A stretch of DNA of 64,000 bases from Afifella marina DSM 2698 (GCF_900102695.1 NZ_FMVW01000002.1:496001-560000); one strand, 5' to 3'; counted from the first letter of the stretch, positions 48,411-56,534 are shown. Numbers and translations are program-made. Notes: generated by a model from the letters alone, not told the origin.

Positions 48411-48449
48411 TGAAAAACGAAATGGAGGCTTCTGTTGCCAGGTGCCTCC
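48411..48449 (-). terminator. ssrA terminator
   Basis: On the minus strand GGAGGC (48449-48444) pairs with GCCTCC (48429-48424) and is followed by ATTTCGTTTTTC. It ends the coding piece of the two-part tmRNA and separates it from sspB. The stem probably also belongs to the end of the RNA. Confidence 0.75.
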
Positions 48450-48772
48450 GGACCCCGCCTGACGGGGCTAACCGCCAGGGCTTGAATCGAAGCAGTCAGG
48501 CTGCATTACGCAGCGAGACGAGCCTCAGCATAGTTGTCATTCGCAACTACAAGTTTTGGTCCGATAACGGTGGTACCATACCGAGCGAAAGTTCTACCTT
48601 TACACCCTCGTCGATCCTATTTCGCCCCCATCAACAGCGGCCCCTTGCAGGGAATCCGGCTTTGCCAGGCACTCTGCCCTGGGCCGTTGATGGTGGAGGC
48701 GCCGGGTACCGCCCCCGGGTCCGATAGGCTTATTCCGTAGGCCATTTATCGCCATAGTCGGCTTGCGCCGAC
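48424..48772 (-). ncRNA. ssrA: Two-piece (circularly permuted) tmRNA
   Basis: tmRNA rescues stalled ribosomes and tags the nascent chain for proteolysis. The permuted order is explicit on the minus strand. First comes the acceptor piece with the T-arm (GGGGGCGGTACCCGGC) and 3' GCGCCTCCACCA ending at 48691. An intervening segment (48690-48630) follows, whose ends TCAAC and GTTGA can pair. Then the coding piece starts GGGGGCGAAATAGGATCGACG at 48629; its first seven bases pair with the acceptor end CGCCTCC. The tag reads ANDNYAEARLAA with stop TAA (48544-48506). The precursor 5' end is inferred from the promoter; mature ends need mapping. Confidence 0.95.
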
Positions 48773-48779
48773 GCGAGCC

Positions 48780-48807
48780 AATATAAGCGGTCCCTGCCGA
48801 ATTTCAA
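48780..48807 (-). promoter_or_regulatory. ssrA promoter
   Basis: On the minus strand TTGAAA (48807-48802), a 16-bp spacer and TATATT (48785-48780) form a good housekeeping promoter placed just before the acceptor piece. Transcription would begin near 48772. Confidence 0.8.
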
Positions 48808-48880
48808 AGGCTTGCCTGCACCGACTTTTGAGAGGCGACAAGATTTGCCTGGCGCGGCTCCCGGCAAAGGACGAGTCTTC

Positions 48881-49522
48881 TCAGGCGCTTGCGCGTGCGG
48901 GCTGCGAAAGAGATTCAGGATGCTGATCCGGAATCGTCCGCTGTCCCGCGAGAGCGACGAGACAGCCCGCGAGAAGCCCCGCCACATGGGCGCCGAGATG
49001 CGGGGGCCAGGCGAGGCCTGCCGAAAAGATCGGTCCGAAGGCCGCCTCCCAGGCGATCTTGGCGACGTTTGCGGCGAGCGCGAAAAGCCAGATTTTCTCT
49101 CGCGTCTCTTTCCACAGGCCGAGGGTCAGCGCCGCATAGAGCGTGTTGAGGAGGGCCGAGAGGCCGCAATAGCGCAGGGTGTCGGGGAAGAAGGCGAGGA
49201 GGGTCGCCGTAACCGCCAGGCCGCCGACGCCGAAAATGTGGAGAGCGAGCCGGCGCGGCCCGCCGAAAGGCGCAAGCTCGTAGGCGGTGCCGAGCGCCAG
49301 GAGGGCACCCAGATTGTAGCCGAGATGGTGCAGGTCGAGATGAACGAGATGTCCGGTTGCGAGCCGCCAGACCTCACCAGATTCAATCGCCGCCCGGTCA
49401 TAGACGAGGCCGGAGGGCGCGCCACCGGCGACGGCGTAGAGAGTGGCGGTCAGGGCAGCAAGGCCGAGGGTGAACCACGGCAGGCGAGGCCTGCCGTGGA
49501 ACGCGTTTGCGAGCGCCTGCAT
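48881..49522 (-). CDS. rrtA: Rhombosortase-like intramembrane serine protease
   Basis: A 213-residue rhomboid-superfamily protein with about six transmembrane helices. Rhombosortases cleave GlyGly-CTERM tails of surface or secreted proteins. Visible family features are WRLATGHLVHLDLHHLGYN with the conserved histidines and asparagine, the nucleophile serine S122 in YCGLSALL, and the general-base histidine H179 in LGAHVAGLLAG. The ATG overlaps the stop of the upstream VIT/vWA gene (ATGA), so the two are translationally coupled. That gene ends in a GlyGly-type tail, making it the obvious substrate. Assignment to rhombosortase rather than a generic small rhomboid depends on this pairing. Confidence 0.8.
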   Translation of the reverse strand: MQALANAFHGRPRLPWFTLGLAALTATLYAVAGGAPSGLVYDRAAIESGEVWRLATGHLVHLDLHHLGYNLGALLALGTAYELAPFGGPRRLALHIFGVGGLAVTATLLAFFPDTLRYCGLSALLNTLYAALTLGLWKETREKIWLFALAANVAKIAWEAAFGPIFSAGLAWPPHLGAHVAGLLAGCLVALAGQRTIPDQHPESLSQPARASA

Positions 49523-51633
49523 CAGGCGGTCTCCCGCCGGCGCAGGCGGAGCGTGCCGCAGAGAACGAGGATCGCGAGGATCAGGCCCGGCAGACCGATG
49601 GCGCCGGAGCCGCCTGAGCCGCCGCCCGAATGGGAGGGGCGCGGGGCGTCGAACATCGGGGCCTGAGTATCGACCCGGGTCGACTGCGCCGGCGCGCTCG
49701 TGCGCTTCTGACGTGCGGTGTCCTCGACAGCGAGCCGGTCGCGGTTGGTGCGATCGATCGCCAGCTCCTCGAAACGCTCGTCGCGCACCACCAGCATGGA
49801 GGTGAAGGGAGAGAGGATGCCGTATTCCTTGGAGGTGTCGATGACCGATTGCTTGACGTCGGCGTCGCTGCCCAAGAGGTCGAGCTTGCGAAGTTCCCGC
49901 TCAATCTCGGCGAAGGCCCAAAGCCGCTCCAGCTCCGGGTTGAGGTTCGCCGTCTCGGGGAAGGTGAAGCGCGCCTCATAGGAAACCGGCTTGCCCGAAA
50001 TCTCTCCGGAGAGCTTCAGCTGTGCTTCGCCGGCGCCGCGGTAATGGCCGAAGAGGACCATCTGTTCGCCGCGATAGAGGGTGCGGATGCCCTTGCGGCG
50101 GAGATCGTCGATGGTGAGCCCACTGCCTGACGGGTCGAGATCGAGTTTGACCCCGTGAAGCGCCTCGTGGGTCACTTTCTCCGTCGCCTGCAAGAGGACG
50201 CCGATGATGTCGTCGGAATTGGAGACGGCGCTGGCGAAGCCGCCCGATTCCAGCGTCATCGGTTCAAGCAGCGGGCGGTTGGCGCTGTTGCCCATGATGG
50301 CGGTGAAGAGGCGCACATCCTGCTCTTTCACCAAAGCGAGAAAGTCCTTCACCTCCGTGCGGCCGACATTGGCGACGCCGTCGGTGACGAGGACGAGGGC
50401 GCTCGTGCGGTCGGCGTCGGCCGCGTCGAGGCCGAGCTTGAGGCCATCGTAGAGATTGGTGCCGCCCGAGGCGTCGACGCTCCGCACCCATTCGAGTGCC
50501 TTGGAGATGCTCTCTTGATTGGCATTCATGAAGCCGCGGGTGAGTTCACGGGCGCTGTCATTGAAATAGACGATGCGGAAGCGGTCGTCGGGATTGAGCT
50601 GGCCGAGGGCGCGCGAGACGCCTTCCGTGAGGCTCGACATCTTGCCGCCCATGGAGCCGGAGCGATCGAGCACGAAGATGAAGTCGCGGCCTTCGGTAAT
50701 CGGCTTCAGGTCCATGCCGGGCGTCAGCGTCAGCATGAAGGTGCCGCGGCCATCGCTCTCCGGCTTGTAGGCGAGCATGTCGACGCGGGCCGGCTCGTTC
50801 TCGGCCTGGCGCCAATAGACGACGATGTCGGTGTCGAGTTTGAAGCTCGGTGTGAGCTGTGCAGCCGCCGGCCCCTCCTCGTCGGCAGGGGCGGCGCCAT
50901 CGACAGGAGCGGAATCCGCTTTGGGGGTGACGGCCGCGTTGTCGAGATGGACACGCCAGCTGCCATCCGGATCCTTCGAGATGGCGGCGTCAGGATGGGC
51001 CGGGAGCCGCAGGGCCTCGACCGAATAGTCGGTGCGCAGGTGGAGATCGAAGCTGAAGCGGCCGGTGACGGTTTCATTGGCCGTCCAGAAGGCGAGCTTG
51101 TTGTCGTCAACGCCGCCTTCTTCCAGCGGATAGACGAAGCGGCCGATGCCGGTGTCTAGCTTCGCCGGCTGGATGTAGGCGAGGCGGATCTTGACGTCGC
51201 TTCCCGCCCGGACGGGCCAGACGGTCATGTCGAAGGTTTTGTATTCGTCCTGCTCGGCAAGCGCCGTCTCACGACCGGCCGCCTTCTCACCTTCATAGAT
51301 CTTTCGGGCGTTCTCCTTCTCCATGACTTCCGCCGTCACCGGCTTGCCGTCGATCCAGTAGGTGAATTCCGACACGGCCGCCCGTTCCGGGACCGGGAAG
51401 GAATAGATCGCCTCCATGTCTTCGGCGTTCGGATTGGCAAAGGTCTGCTCGACCGTGACGACGGCATAACCGCCTTCCACCACCACATCGACCGCCTGAT
51501 CGCGCAGATCGAGTGCGGGCGTTCCGTCCTTCGGCGTCATCAGACCGGCCGCGTCGGCGACCGGGGCTGTGGCGGCGATGCCGAGCACCAGTCCGGCGGC
51601 GAGCGTGAGCCGTTTCAGGGTTTGCGTGATCAT
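49522..51633 (-). CDS. Secreted VIT/vWA protein with GlyGly-CTERM-like sorting tail
   Basis: A 703-residue exported protein. A signal peptide (MITQTLKRLTLAAGLVLGIA, cleavage near ADA-A at about 28) leads into a VIT domain (about 35-160, with AVVTVEQTFANPNAEDMEAIYSF in parts), then a von Willebrand A domain from about 315 with a complete MIDAS DRSGS at residues 323-327 and LVLVTDG. The C-terminus is tripartite: a glycine/serine run (GGGSGGSG at 670-677), a hydrophobic helix (AIGLPGLILAILVLCGTL) and an arginine cluster (RLRRR). This fits GlyGly-CTERM. The start ATG at 51633 has GGAG nine bases upstream. Resembles 'marine sortase target' proteins, but those pair with a class C sortase rather than a rhomboid. 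Confidence 0.88.
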   Translation of the reverse strand: MITQTLKRLTLAAGLVLGIAATAPVADAAGLMTPKDGTPALDLRDQAVDVVVEGGYAVVTVEQTFANPNAEDMEAIYSFPVPERAAVSEFTYWIDGKPVTAEVMEKENARKIYEGEKAAGRETALAEQDEYKTFDMTVWPVRAGSDVKIRLAYIQPAKLDTGIGRFVYPLEEGGVDDNKLAFWTANETVTGRFSFDLHLRTDYSVEALRLPAHPDAAISKDPDGSWRVHLDNAAVTPKADSAPVDGAAPADEEGPAAAQLTPSFKLDTDIVVYWRQAENEPARVDMLAYKPESDGRGTFMLTLTPGMDLKPITEGRDFIFVLDRSGSMGGKMSSLTEGVSRALGQLNPDDRFRIVYFNDSARELTRGFMNANQESISKALEWVRSVDASGGTNLYDGLKLGLDAADADRTSALVLVTDGVANVGRTEVKDFLALVKEQDVRLFTAIMGNSANRPLLEPMTLESGGFASAVSNSDDIIGVLLQATEKVTHEALHGVKLDLDPSGSGLTIDDLRRKGIRTLYRGEQMVLFGHYRGAGEAQLKLSGEISGKPVSYEARFTFPETANLNPELERLWAFAEIERELRKLDLLGSDADVKQSVIDTSKEYGILSPFTSMLVVRDERFEELAIDRTNRDRLAVEDTARQKRTSAPAQSTRVDTQAPMFDAPRPSHSGGGSGGSGAIGLPGLILAILVLCGTLRLRRRETA

Positions 51634-51648
51634 CCTCGTCTCCATTCT

Positions 51649-51661
51649 TGAACACCGTTCA
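51649..51661. promoter_or_regulatory. TetR-type operator 1 (TGAAC-N3-GTTCA)
   Basis: Perfect five-base inverted repeat with spacer ACC. It abuts operator 2 and lies 16 bases upstream of the VIT/vWA start codon, within its presumed 5' leader or promoter. Confidence 0.75.
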
Positions 51662-51674
51662 TGAACAGTGTTCA
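51662..51674. promoter_or_regulatory. TetR-type operator 2 (TGAAC-N3-GTTCA)
   Basis: Perfect inverted repeat with spacer AGT, centred 13 bp from operator 1. A candidate -10 of the leftward gene (TAAAGA, 51680-51675 on the minus strand) is directly adjacent. Confidence 0.75.
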
Positions 51675-51689
51675 TCTTTAGCTGATATG

Positions 51690-51702
51690 TGAACATTGTT
51701 CA
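51690..51702. promoter_or_regulatory. TetR-type operator 3 (TGAAC-N3-GTTCA)
   Basis: Perfect inverted repeat with spacer ATT, centred 28 bp from operator 2. On the minus strand it overlaps a candidate -35, TTGAAC (51703-51698), 17 bp from TAAAGA, so a bound repressor would block polymerase. Confidence 0.75.
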
Positions 51703-51759
51703 ACCCGGTGTGGCGGCGTTGTGCGAACTGCGCTAATCGGAAGGGGAGGAGGGTCGGAT

Positions 51760-52404
51760 TTGGCCGAGGTTTCTGGCACGAGGCGGCGAAGCGCCGACAT
51801 CAGGTCCGCCATGATCGACGCGGCGGAGCGCATCGTCAGCGAGGAGGGGGTGTCGGCCGTTACGGCCCGGCGCGTCGCCTCCGAAGTTGGTGTGGCCGTC
51901 GGCACCACGTACAATTTCTTCGACAATCTCGGCGCGCTCATCGCGGCCGTGAATGCCCGCACCTTTGCTGCCCTCGCCGAAACGATGTCGGAGGTGACAG
52001 TCGAAGGCCGCGCAACGCGCGAGGTGCTGCTCGACTTCGCCGATCGCTACACCGCCTTCGTCCACGCGAACGAGCGCCGCTGGCTCGCCGTCTTTGAGAC
52101 GGAAATGCCTGCCGACGGTGCCGAGCCGCCGAATCAGCCGACCGTCGACCGGCTCTTCGCCACGCTGGAAACGGCGATCCGCGCACATGATCGGCGTATC
52201 GACGATAAGCTTGCCGGCCAGTCGGCGCGGGGCCTGTGGGCGGCGGTGCACGGGCTTCTCATCCTTTCCGCCGCCGGACGTCTCGGCGCCATCCGCCTCG
52301 ACAGTGTGCGGCCGACCATCGAACACCTCGTCAAATGCCATCTTGCCGGGCTGGAAGAGCTGGTGAAGCGGCGCAAGGACGGCGACCAGCTGCCGATGTT
52401 CTGA
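51760..52404 (+). CDS. TetR/AcrR-family transcriptional regulator
   Basis: A 214-residue TetR repressor. The N-terminal helix-turn-helix (about residues 12-58) reads MIDAAERIVSEEGVSAVTARRVA and VGVAVGTTYNFFDNLGALI, a classic TetR DNA-binding domain. The C-terminal ligand and dimer domain follows, with WLAVFETEMPADG and GLWAAVHGLLILSAAG. I use the TTG at 51760 because AAGGGGAGGAGGG is six to seven bases upstream; a GTG at 51721 gives 13 extra residues and no ribosome binding site. It diverges from the VIT/vWA-rhombosortase pair, and three identical palindromes lie between. The ligand is unknown. Confidence 0.88.
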   Translation: MAEVSGTRRRSADIRSAMIDAAERIVSEEGVSAVTARRVASEVGVAVGTTYNFFDNLGALIAAVNARTFAALAETMSEVTVEGRATREVLLDFADRYTAFVHANERRWLAVFETEMPADGAEPPNQPTVDRLFATLETAIRAHDRRIDDKLAGQSARGLWAAVHGLLILSAAGRLGAIRLDSVRPTIEHLVKCHLAGLEELVKRRKDGDQLPMF

Positions 52405-52492
52405 TCCGCTTTTTGAAACCGCCCTTGTGAAGGCCGGGGAAGATCGGTGCTCGGACGGTGCCGGCGCCTCAGAATCACGCTAGGTACTCTCG

Positions 52493-53287
52493 ATGCAGCA
52501 ATATCTCGATCTCCTCCGGCGCGTGCTCGATGAGGGCAGCGTCAAGGGCGACCGCACCGGGACCGGCACGCGCTCGGTCTTCGGACACCAGATGCGCTTC
52601 GATCTCGCGGCGGGATTTCCGCTCCTGACGACGAAGAAGCTGCATCTGAAGTCGATCATCCACGAGCTTCTCTGGTTCCTCGCCGGCGACACCAACATTC
52701 GCTATCTGAACGACAACGGTGTGCGGATCTGGAACGAATGGGCCGACGAGAACGGCGATCTCGGACCGGTCTATGGCCGGCAATGGCGCTCCTGGGCGAC
52801 GCCTGACGGAAGGCAGATCGACCAGATATCTCAATTGGTTGAGACGATCCGTTCCAATCCTGATTCACGCCGGATGATCGTCACCGCCTGGAACCCGGCC
52901 GATGTCGATCAGATGGCGCTGCCGCCCTGCCATTGCCTGTTCCAGTTCTACGTCGCCGACGGGAAACTCTCCTGTCAGCTCTATCAGCGCTCGGCCGACG
53001 TATTTCTGGGCGTGCCCTTCAACATCGCCTCCTATGCGCTTCTGACGTTGATGATGGCGCAGGTGACGGGGCTCAAGCCCGGCGATTTCATCCACACCTT
53101 TGGCGATGCGCATCTTTACGCCAACCATGTGGAGCAGGCGCAGTTGCAGCTGTCGCGCACACCGCGATCGCTGCCGCGCATGGACCTCAATCCCGCCGTC
53201 GGCTCGATCTTCGATTTCACTTACGATGATTTCCGCCTGGAGGGGTATGATCCGCATCCTCATATCGCGGCGAAGGTGGCAGTGTGA
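52493..53287 (+). CDS. thyA: Thymidylate synthase
   Basis: ThyA methylates dUMP to dTMP, oxidising methylenetetrahydrofolate to dihydrofolate. The 264-residue protein has exactly the common bacterial length. It starts [15 protein letters not shown], has [16 protein letters not shown], and the catalytic cysteine C146 in [11 protein letters not shown], then [20 protein letters not shown] and the C-terminal [10 protein letters not shown]. It overlaps folA by four bases, coupling dihydrofolate production to its reduction. Confidence 0.97.
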   Translation: MQQYLDLLRRVLDEGSVKGDRTGTGTRSVFGHQMRFDLAAGFPLLTTKKLHLKSIIHELLWFLAGDTNIRYLNDNGVRIWNEWADENGDLGPVYGRQWRSWATPDGRQIDQISQLVETIRSNPDSRRMIVTAWNPADVDQMALPPCHCLFQFYVADGKLSCQLYQRSADVFLGVPFNIASYALLTLMMAQVTGLKPGDFIHTFGDAHLYANHVEQAQLQLSRTPRSLPRMDLNPAVGSIFDFTYDDFRLEGYDPHPHIAAKVAV

Positions 53288-53796
53288 CGGCTCCCAAAAT
53301 CTCTCTCGTCGTGGCGGTGGCACAAAACGGCATCATCGGAAGAGGCGGTGCGCTCCCGTGGCGCGTGCGCGGCGACATGAAGCGTTTTCGTGCCGTCACG
53401 ATGGGCAAGCCCATCATTATGGGGCGGCGAACCTGGGAGAGCCTGAATGGGCCGCTCGCCGGCCGCAGCAACCTCGTCGTCACCCGCCAGGAAGGCTACG
53501 AGGCGCCGGGCGCCCTGACGGCGTCTTCGTTCGATGCCGCAGTTTCGCTCGCCGAAGATGAGGCGGAACGGCTCGATGCCGATGAAATCTGCGTGATCGG
53601 CGGGGCGGAGATCTTTGCCGAGGCCCTGCCGCGAGCCTCCCTTCTGCACTGGACGGAAATTGCGGCAGAGCCTGAGGGAGACGTTGCGTTTCCGCCGTTC
53701 GAGCGCACACAGTGGCAGGAGATTTCCTGCGATCGGCTGCCCACGCATGAGGGCGATACGGCCGAAGCCGTCTACCGGCTGTTGGAACGGAGATGA
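53284..53796 (+). CDS. folA: Dihydrofolate reductase
   Basis: DHFR regenerates tetrahydrofolate with NADPH. The 170-residue enzyme has the N-terminal [28 protein letters not shown] with the catalytic acidic residue (here D in GDMKRFR), the [19 protein letters not shown] cofactor loop and [14 protein letters not shown]. It starts with GTG overlapping the thyA stop. This chromosomal form looks like the normal trimethoprim-sensitive enzyme; no resistance-type DfrB or mobile context is present. Confidence 0.95.
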   Translation: MTAPKISLVVAVAQNGIIGRGGALPWRVRGDMKRFRAVTMGKPIIMGRRTWESLNGPLAGRSNLVVTRQEGYEAPGALTASSFDAAVSLAEDEAERLDADEICVIGGAEIFAEALPRASLLHWTEIAAEPEGDVAFPPFERTQWQEISCDRLPTHEGDTAEAVYRLLERR

Positions 53797-53951
53797 TGCA
53801 ATCGCTTCGGCGACGCTTGCGTTGGCTTTCCCACTATCCCATGTGGCCCGCGGCACCTGCATCTCTGCTTGGGAACTCGGTTTCGGCGATCGCCGCAGCA
53901 GCATGATGGTGGCCAGCGGATTAGCGGTTCGCATCCGCAGACGGGCGGGCG

Positions 53952-53980
53952 TTGATGGGCGGGCAGGGCTCGCCTATAAC
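53952..53980 (+). promoter_or_regulatory. Promoter of hflK-hflC-DUF2065-degP
   Basis: TTGATG (53952-53957), a 17-bp spacer and TATAAC (53975-53980) form a strong housekeeping-type promoter 40 bases before the hflK ATG, which has GAGGAGG upstream. The rest of the 53797-54019 gap shows nothing recognisable. Confidence 0.8.
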
Positions 53981-54019
53981 CGCGCGCAAGGCGCGGATGG
54001 GGTCAAACGAGGAGGCTAA

Positions 54020-55162
54020 ATGCCCTGGAGTAACAACAATAACGGTGGTGGCCCGTGGGGTAATCCCGGCGGTGGCAACCGTGGCGGACCTTGGGGGTCC
54101 GGGCCGCAGCCGTCCGGCCCACAGCAGCCGGATCTTGAAGATCTCATTCGCCGCGGCCAGGACAAGCTGCGCGGCATGTTCCCTAATGGCGGCCGTGGCA
54201 ATCTCGCGATCGCAGCCGTCGTCGCGATCATCCTGGTCGCCATCTGGCTGACCAACGCGGTCTACACGGTGCAGCCGGACGAACTCGGTCAGGAGCTGGT
54301 GTTCGGTAAGCCGAAGCCCCAGGTCGAGGAACCGGGCCTGCATTTCCATCTGTGGCCGTTCGAAACCGTGGAAATCGTCACGATCCGGCAGCGCCGCGAG
54401 ACGATCGGCACGAGTTCCGCACGCAACAACGACCCCAACAGCCTCATGCTGTCGGGCGATCAGAACATCGTCGACGTGGTCTTCACCGTCATCTGGCGGG
54501 TGAGCAGCCCCAAGGATTTCCTCTTCAACGTCGCCGATCCCGAGGGCTTCGTACGCCGCGTCGCCGAGAGCGCCATGCGCGAATATGTGGGCCGTTCGCG
54601 CGCCGAAGAGGTGCGCACGGAACGCCGCGCGGAAGTCGAAGATCAGGTTCGCGCCCTTCTGCAGGGTACGCTCGACAATTACGGCGCCGGCATCACCATC
54701 GTCGGTGTTCAGCTGGAACGCGCCGATCCTCCGTCTGAGGTCGCGGATGCCTTCGAAGAAGTGCAGCGTGCCCAGCAGGATCTCGATCGCTACCAGCGCG
54801 AGGCCGAGCAGTACGCCAACAAGCGTCTCGGTGAGGCGCGTGGTGAGGCGTCAAAGACCCGCGAAGCGGGCCGGGCCTTCAAGGAATCGACGATCGCCGA
54901 GGCGCAGGGTGAGGCTCAGCGCTTCCTCTCCGTCTACAACGAGTACCGGCTCGCGCCGGAGGTGACGCGCAAGCGCATCTATCTGGAAACGCTGGAGGGC
55001 GTGCTGCGGGATTCCAACAAGGTCATCATGGAAACGGACGGAAACGGCTCGGGCGTCGTCCCTTATCTGCCGTTGAACGATCTGCCGGGCAGCAATGCGC
55101 GTAGATCCTCGTCGTCCAATTCAAGCAGCTCGCGCACGAGCCAGCAGGGGAGCAATCAATGA
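54020..55162 (+). CDS. hflK: FtsH-associated membrane protein HflK
   Basis: HflK is one half of the HflKC complex that surrounds and modulates the FtsH membrane protease. The 380-residue protein has a Gly/Asn/Pro-rich cytoplasmic N-terminus (about residues 1-45), a transmembrane helix at about 58-77 (LAIAAVVAIILVAIWL), a band-7/SPFH domain (QPDELGQELVFGKPK, then IVDVVFTVIWRVSSPKDFLF), and a helical C-terminal region. The stop overlaps the hflC start (ATGA). The usual HflK layout is complete. Confidence 0.95.
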   Translation: MPWSNNNNGGGPWGNPGGGNRGGPWGSGPQPSGPQQPDLEDLIRRGQDKLRGMFPNGGRGNLAIAAVVAIILVAIWLTNAVYTVQPDELGQELVFGKPKPQVEEPGLHFHLWPFETVEIVTIRQRRETIGTSSARNNDPNSLMLSGDQNIVDVVFTVIWRVSSPKDFLFNVADPEGFVRRVAESAMREYVGRSRAEEVRTERRAEVEDQVRALLQGTLDNYGAGITIVGVQLERADPPSEVADAFEEVQRAQQDLDRYQREAEQYANKRLGEARGEASKTREAGRAFKESTIAEAQGEAQRFLSVYNEYRLAPEVTRKRIYLETLEGVLRDSNKVIMETDGNGSGVVPYLPLNDLPGSNARRSSSSNSSSSRTSQQGSNQ

Positions 55163-56352
55163 GGCGCTTGTGGATTCTCCTCGTCGCAGCGATCTTAATC
55201 CTGATCCTGGTTTATTCCTCCGTCTTCGTCGTCAACGAGCGGCAGCAGGCCCTGGTCCTGCGTTTCGGTGAGATCAACCGGGTGATCAAGGAGCCTGGGA
55301 TCTACTTCAAGATCCCGACCAATTTCGTGGAGACGGTGCAGATCATCGACGATCGGCTCCTGTCCTTCGATCTCGAAAATATCCGCGTGCAGGTGCGTGA
55401 CGGGCGGCGTTATCTCGTCGATGCGTTCCTCGCCTACAAGATCGTCGATCCGCGCAAATTCCGGGAGAACGTCTCGGGCTCGCTCGAAGTCGCCCAGCAG
55501 AACCTGCAAACCCGGCTCGATGCCTCTCTGCGGCGGGTCTATGGTCAGCGCTCCTTCGAGGCTGCCCTGTCGGCAGAACGTGTGGCAATGATGGTGGAAG
55601 TGCGCGATCAGCTTCGGCCGCTCGCCGTCGATCTCGGTATCGAAATCGTCGATGTGCGTATCAAGCGGACCGACCTTCTTCCTGAGGTGTCGCAGCAGAC
55701 CTTCGATCGGATGAAGGCGGAACGTCTCGCAGAGGCGGCGGAGCTTCGTGCTCGCGGTACCGAACAGGCCGCTCGCATCCGGGCGGAAGCCGATCGCGAG
55801 GCTCAGGTGACGGTGGCCGAGGCGAGCCGCGATGCCGATATCTTTCGCGGTGAGGGCGAAGCCCAGCGCAACGCCATTTTTGCCAACGCCTATGGTCAGG
55901 ACGAGAACTTCTTCGAGTTCTATCGCTCGATGAGGGCCTACCAGAACGCCATCCAGGGCACCGGCACGACGATGCTCTTGAAGCCGGATTCGGAGTTCTT
56001 CCGCTATTTCCAGGATGCGGTGCCGAGCGGTTCGTTGCCCGCACCCCAGCCTGGATCGGCGCAGCCTGCAGCCGCCGTCACCCCGAATGGGGCCGGCGGG
56101 GCGGATGCGACCGAAACGGAGGGTTCTCAGGATTCGGGGGCGGCCCCGGCTGAGGGTGAGAGCGGTGCGCAGAGCGAAGGCGAGGGGAGCAACACCTCGC
56201 CTTCGGGTGCCGCGGATGGGGCGTCTTCGTCTCAGTCCGGTGGCACGACCGGCACCGACGGGACGGGCTCATCTAGCTCCGATTCCAATGGCGACGCCGG
56301 CGAGCCGGGTGTGCCGACGAACGAACCGACGCCGACCGCCATCCCGCAATGA
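55159..56352 (+). CDS. hflC: FtsH-associated membrane protein HflC with long low-complexity tail
   Basis: HflC pairs with HflK around FtsH. The 397-residue protein has an N-terminal membrane helix (LLVAAILILILVYSSVFVV), the band-7 domain starting NERQQALVLRFGEI, and the helical RAKAEREAQ-like region ARIRAEADREAQVTVAEA, ending YRSMRAYQ near residue 257. Beyond about residue 293 it has an extra tail of roughly 100 residues made almost wholly of Ser, Gly, Thr, Ala, Glu and Pro, which most HflC proteins lack. The tail should face the same side as the SPFH domain, the periplasm. Confidence 0.93.
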   Translation: MRRLWILLVAAILILILVYSSVFVVNERQQALVLRFGEINRVIKEPGIYFKIPTNFVETVQIIDDRLLSFDLENIRVQVRDGRRYLVDAFLAYKIVDPRKFRENVSGSLEVAQQNLQTRLDASLRRVYGQRSFEAALSAERVAMMVEVRDQLRPLAVDLGIEIVDVRIKRTDLLPEVSQQTFDRMKAERLAEAAELRARGTEQAARIRAEADREAQVTVAEASRDADIFRGEGEAQRNAIFANAYGQDENFFEFYRSMRAYQNAIQGTGTTMLLKPDSEFFRYFQDAVPSGSLPAPQPGSAQPAAAVTPNGAGGADATETEGSQDSGAAPAEGESGAQSEGEGSNTSPSGAADGASSSQSGGTTGTDGTGSSSSDSNGDAGEPGVPTNEPTPTAIPQ

Positions 56353-56534
56353 GCGACCTGTTCGCCGCCTTCGGCCTCGTTCTTGCCCTGGAAGGTGCGT
56401 TATACGCGCTATTTCCTGACTTCATGAAGCGAGTGGCCGAACAGGCGGTGGCTAGTCCGAGCGACATGCTCAGAACCGTCGGCCTGGTTTCGGCGGGTTT
56501 CGGAGTTGCCCTCGTCTGGTTGGCTCGCGGTTGA
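56349..56534 (+). CDS. DUF2065 small membrane protein
   Basis: A 61-residue protein with two transmembrane helices (LFAAFGLVLALEGALYALF and MLRTVGLVSAGFGVALVWLA) separated by PDFMKRVAEQA. DUF2065 proteins follow hflC in many alpha-, beta- and gammaproteobacteria (yjeT in E. coli) and are of unknown function. The start overlaps the hflC stop by four bases. Confidence 0.88.
   Translation: MSDLFAAFGLVLALEGALYALFPDFMKRVAEQAVASPSDMLRTVGLVSAGFGVALVWLARG

Noticed and set aside
48365-48740. Short + strand open frames (68-120 codons) in the ssrA locus
   Set aside because: They run antisense through the tmRNA, whose tag, T-arm, CCA end and promoter are explicit on the minus strand.
49522-51633. Assignment of the VIT/vWA protein as a class C sortase (LPxTG-type) target
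   Set aside because: No LPxTG-like motif or sortase gene is visible. The tail has the glycine run, helix and arginine cluster expected for rhombosortase, and the adjacent coupled gene is a rhomboid-type protease.
53284-53796. Trimethoprim-resistance dihydrofolate reductase on a mobile element
   Set aside because: The gene is a normal-length chromosomal DHFR coupled to thyA, with no integron, insertion sequence or composition change nearby.
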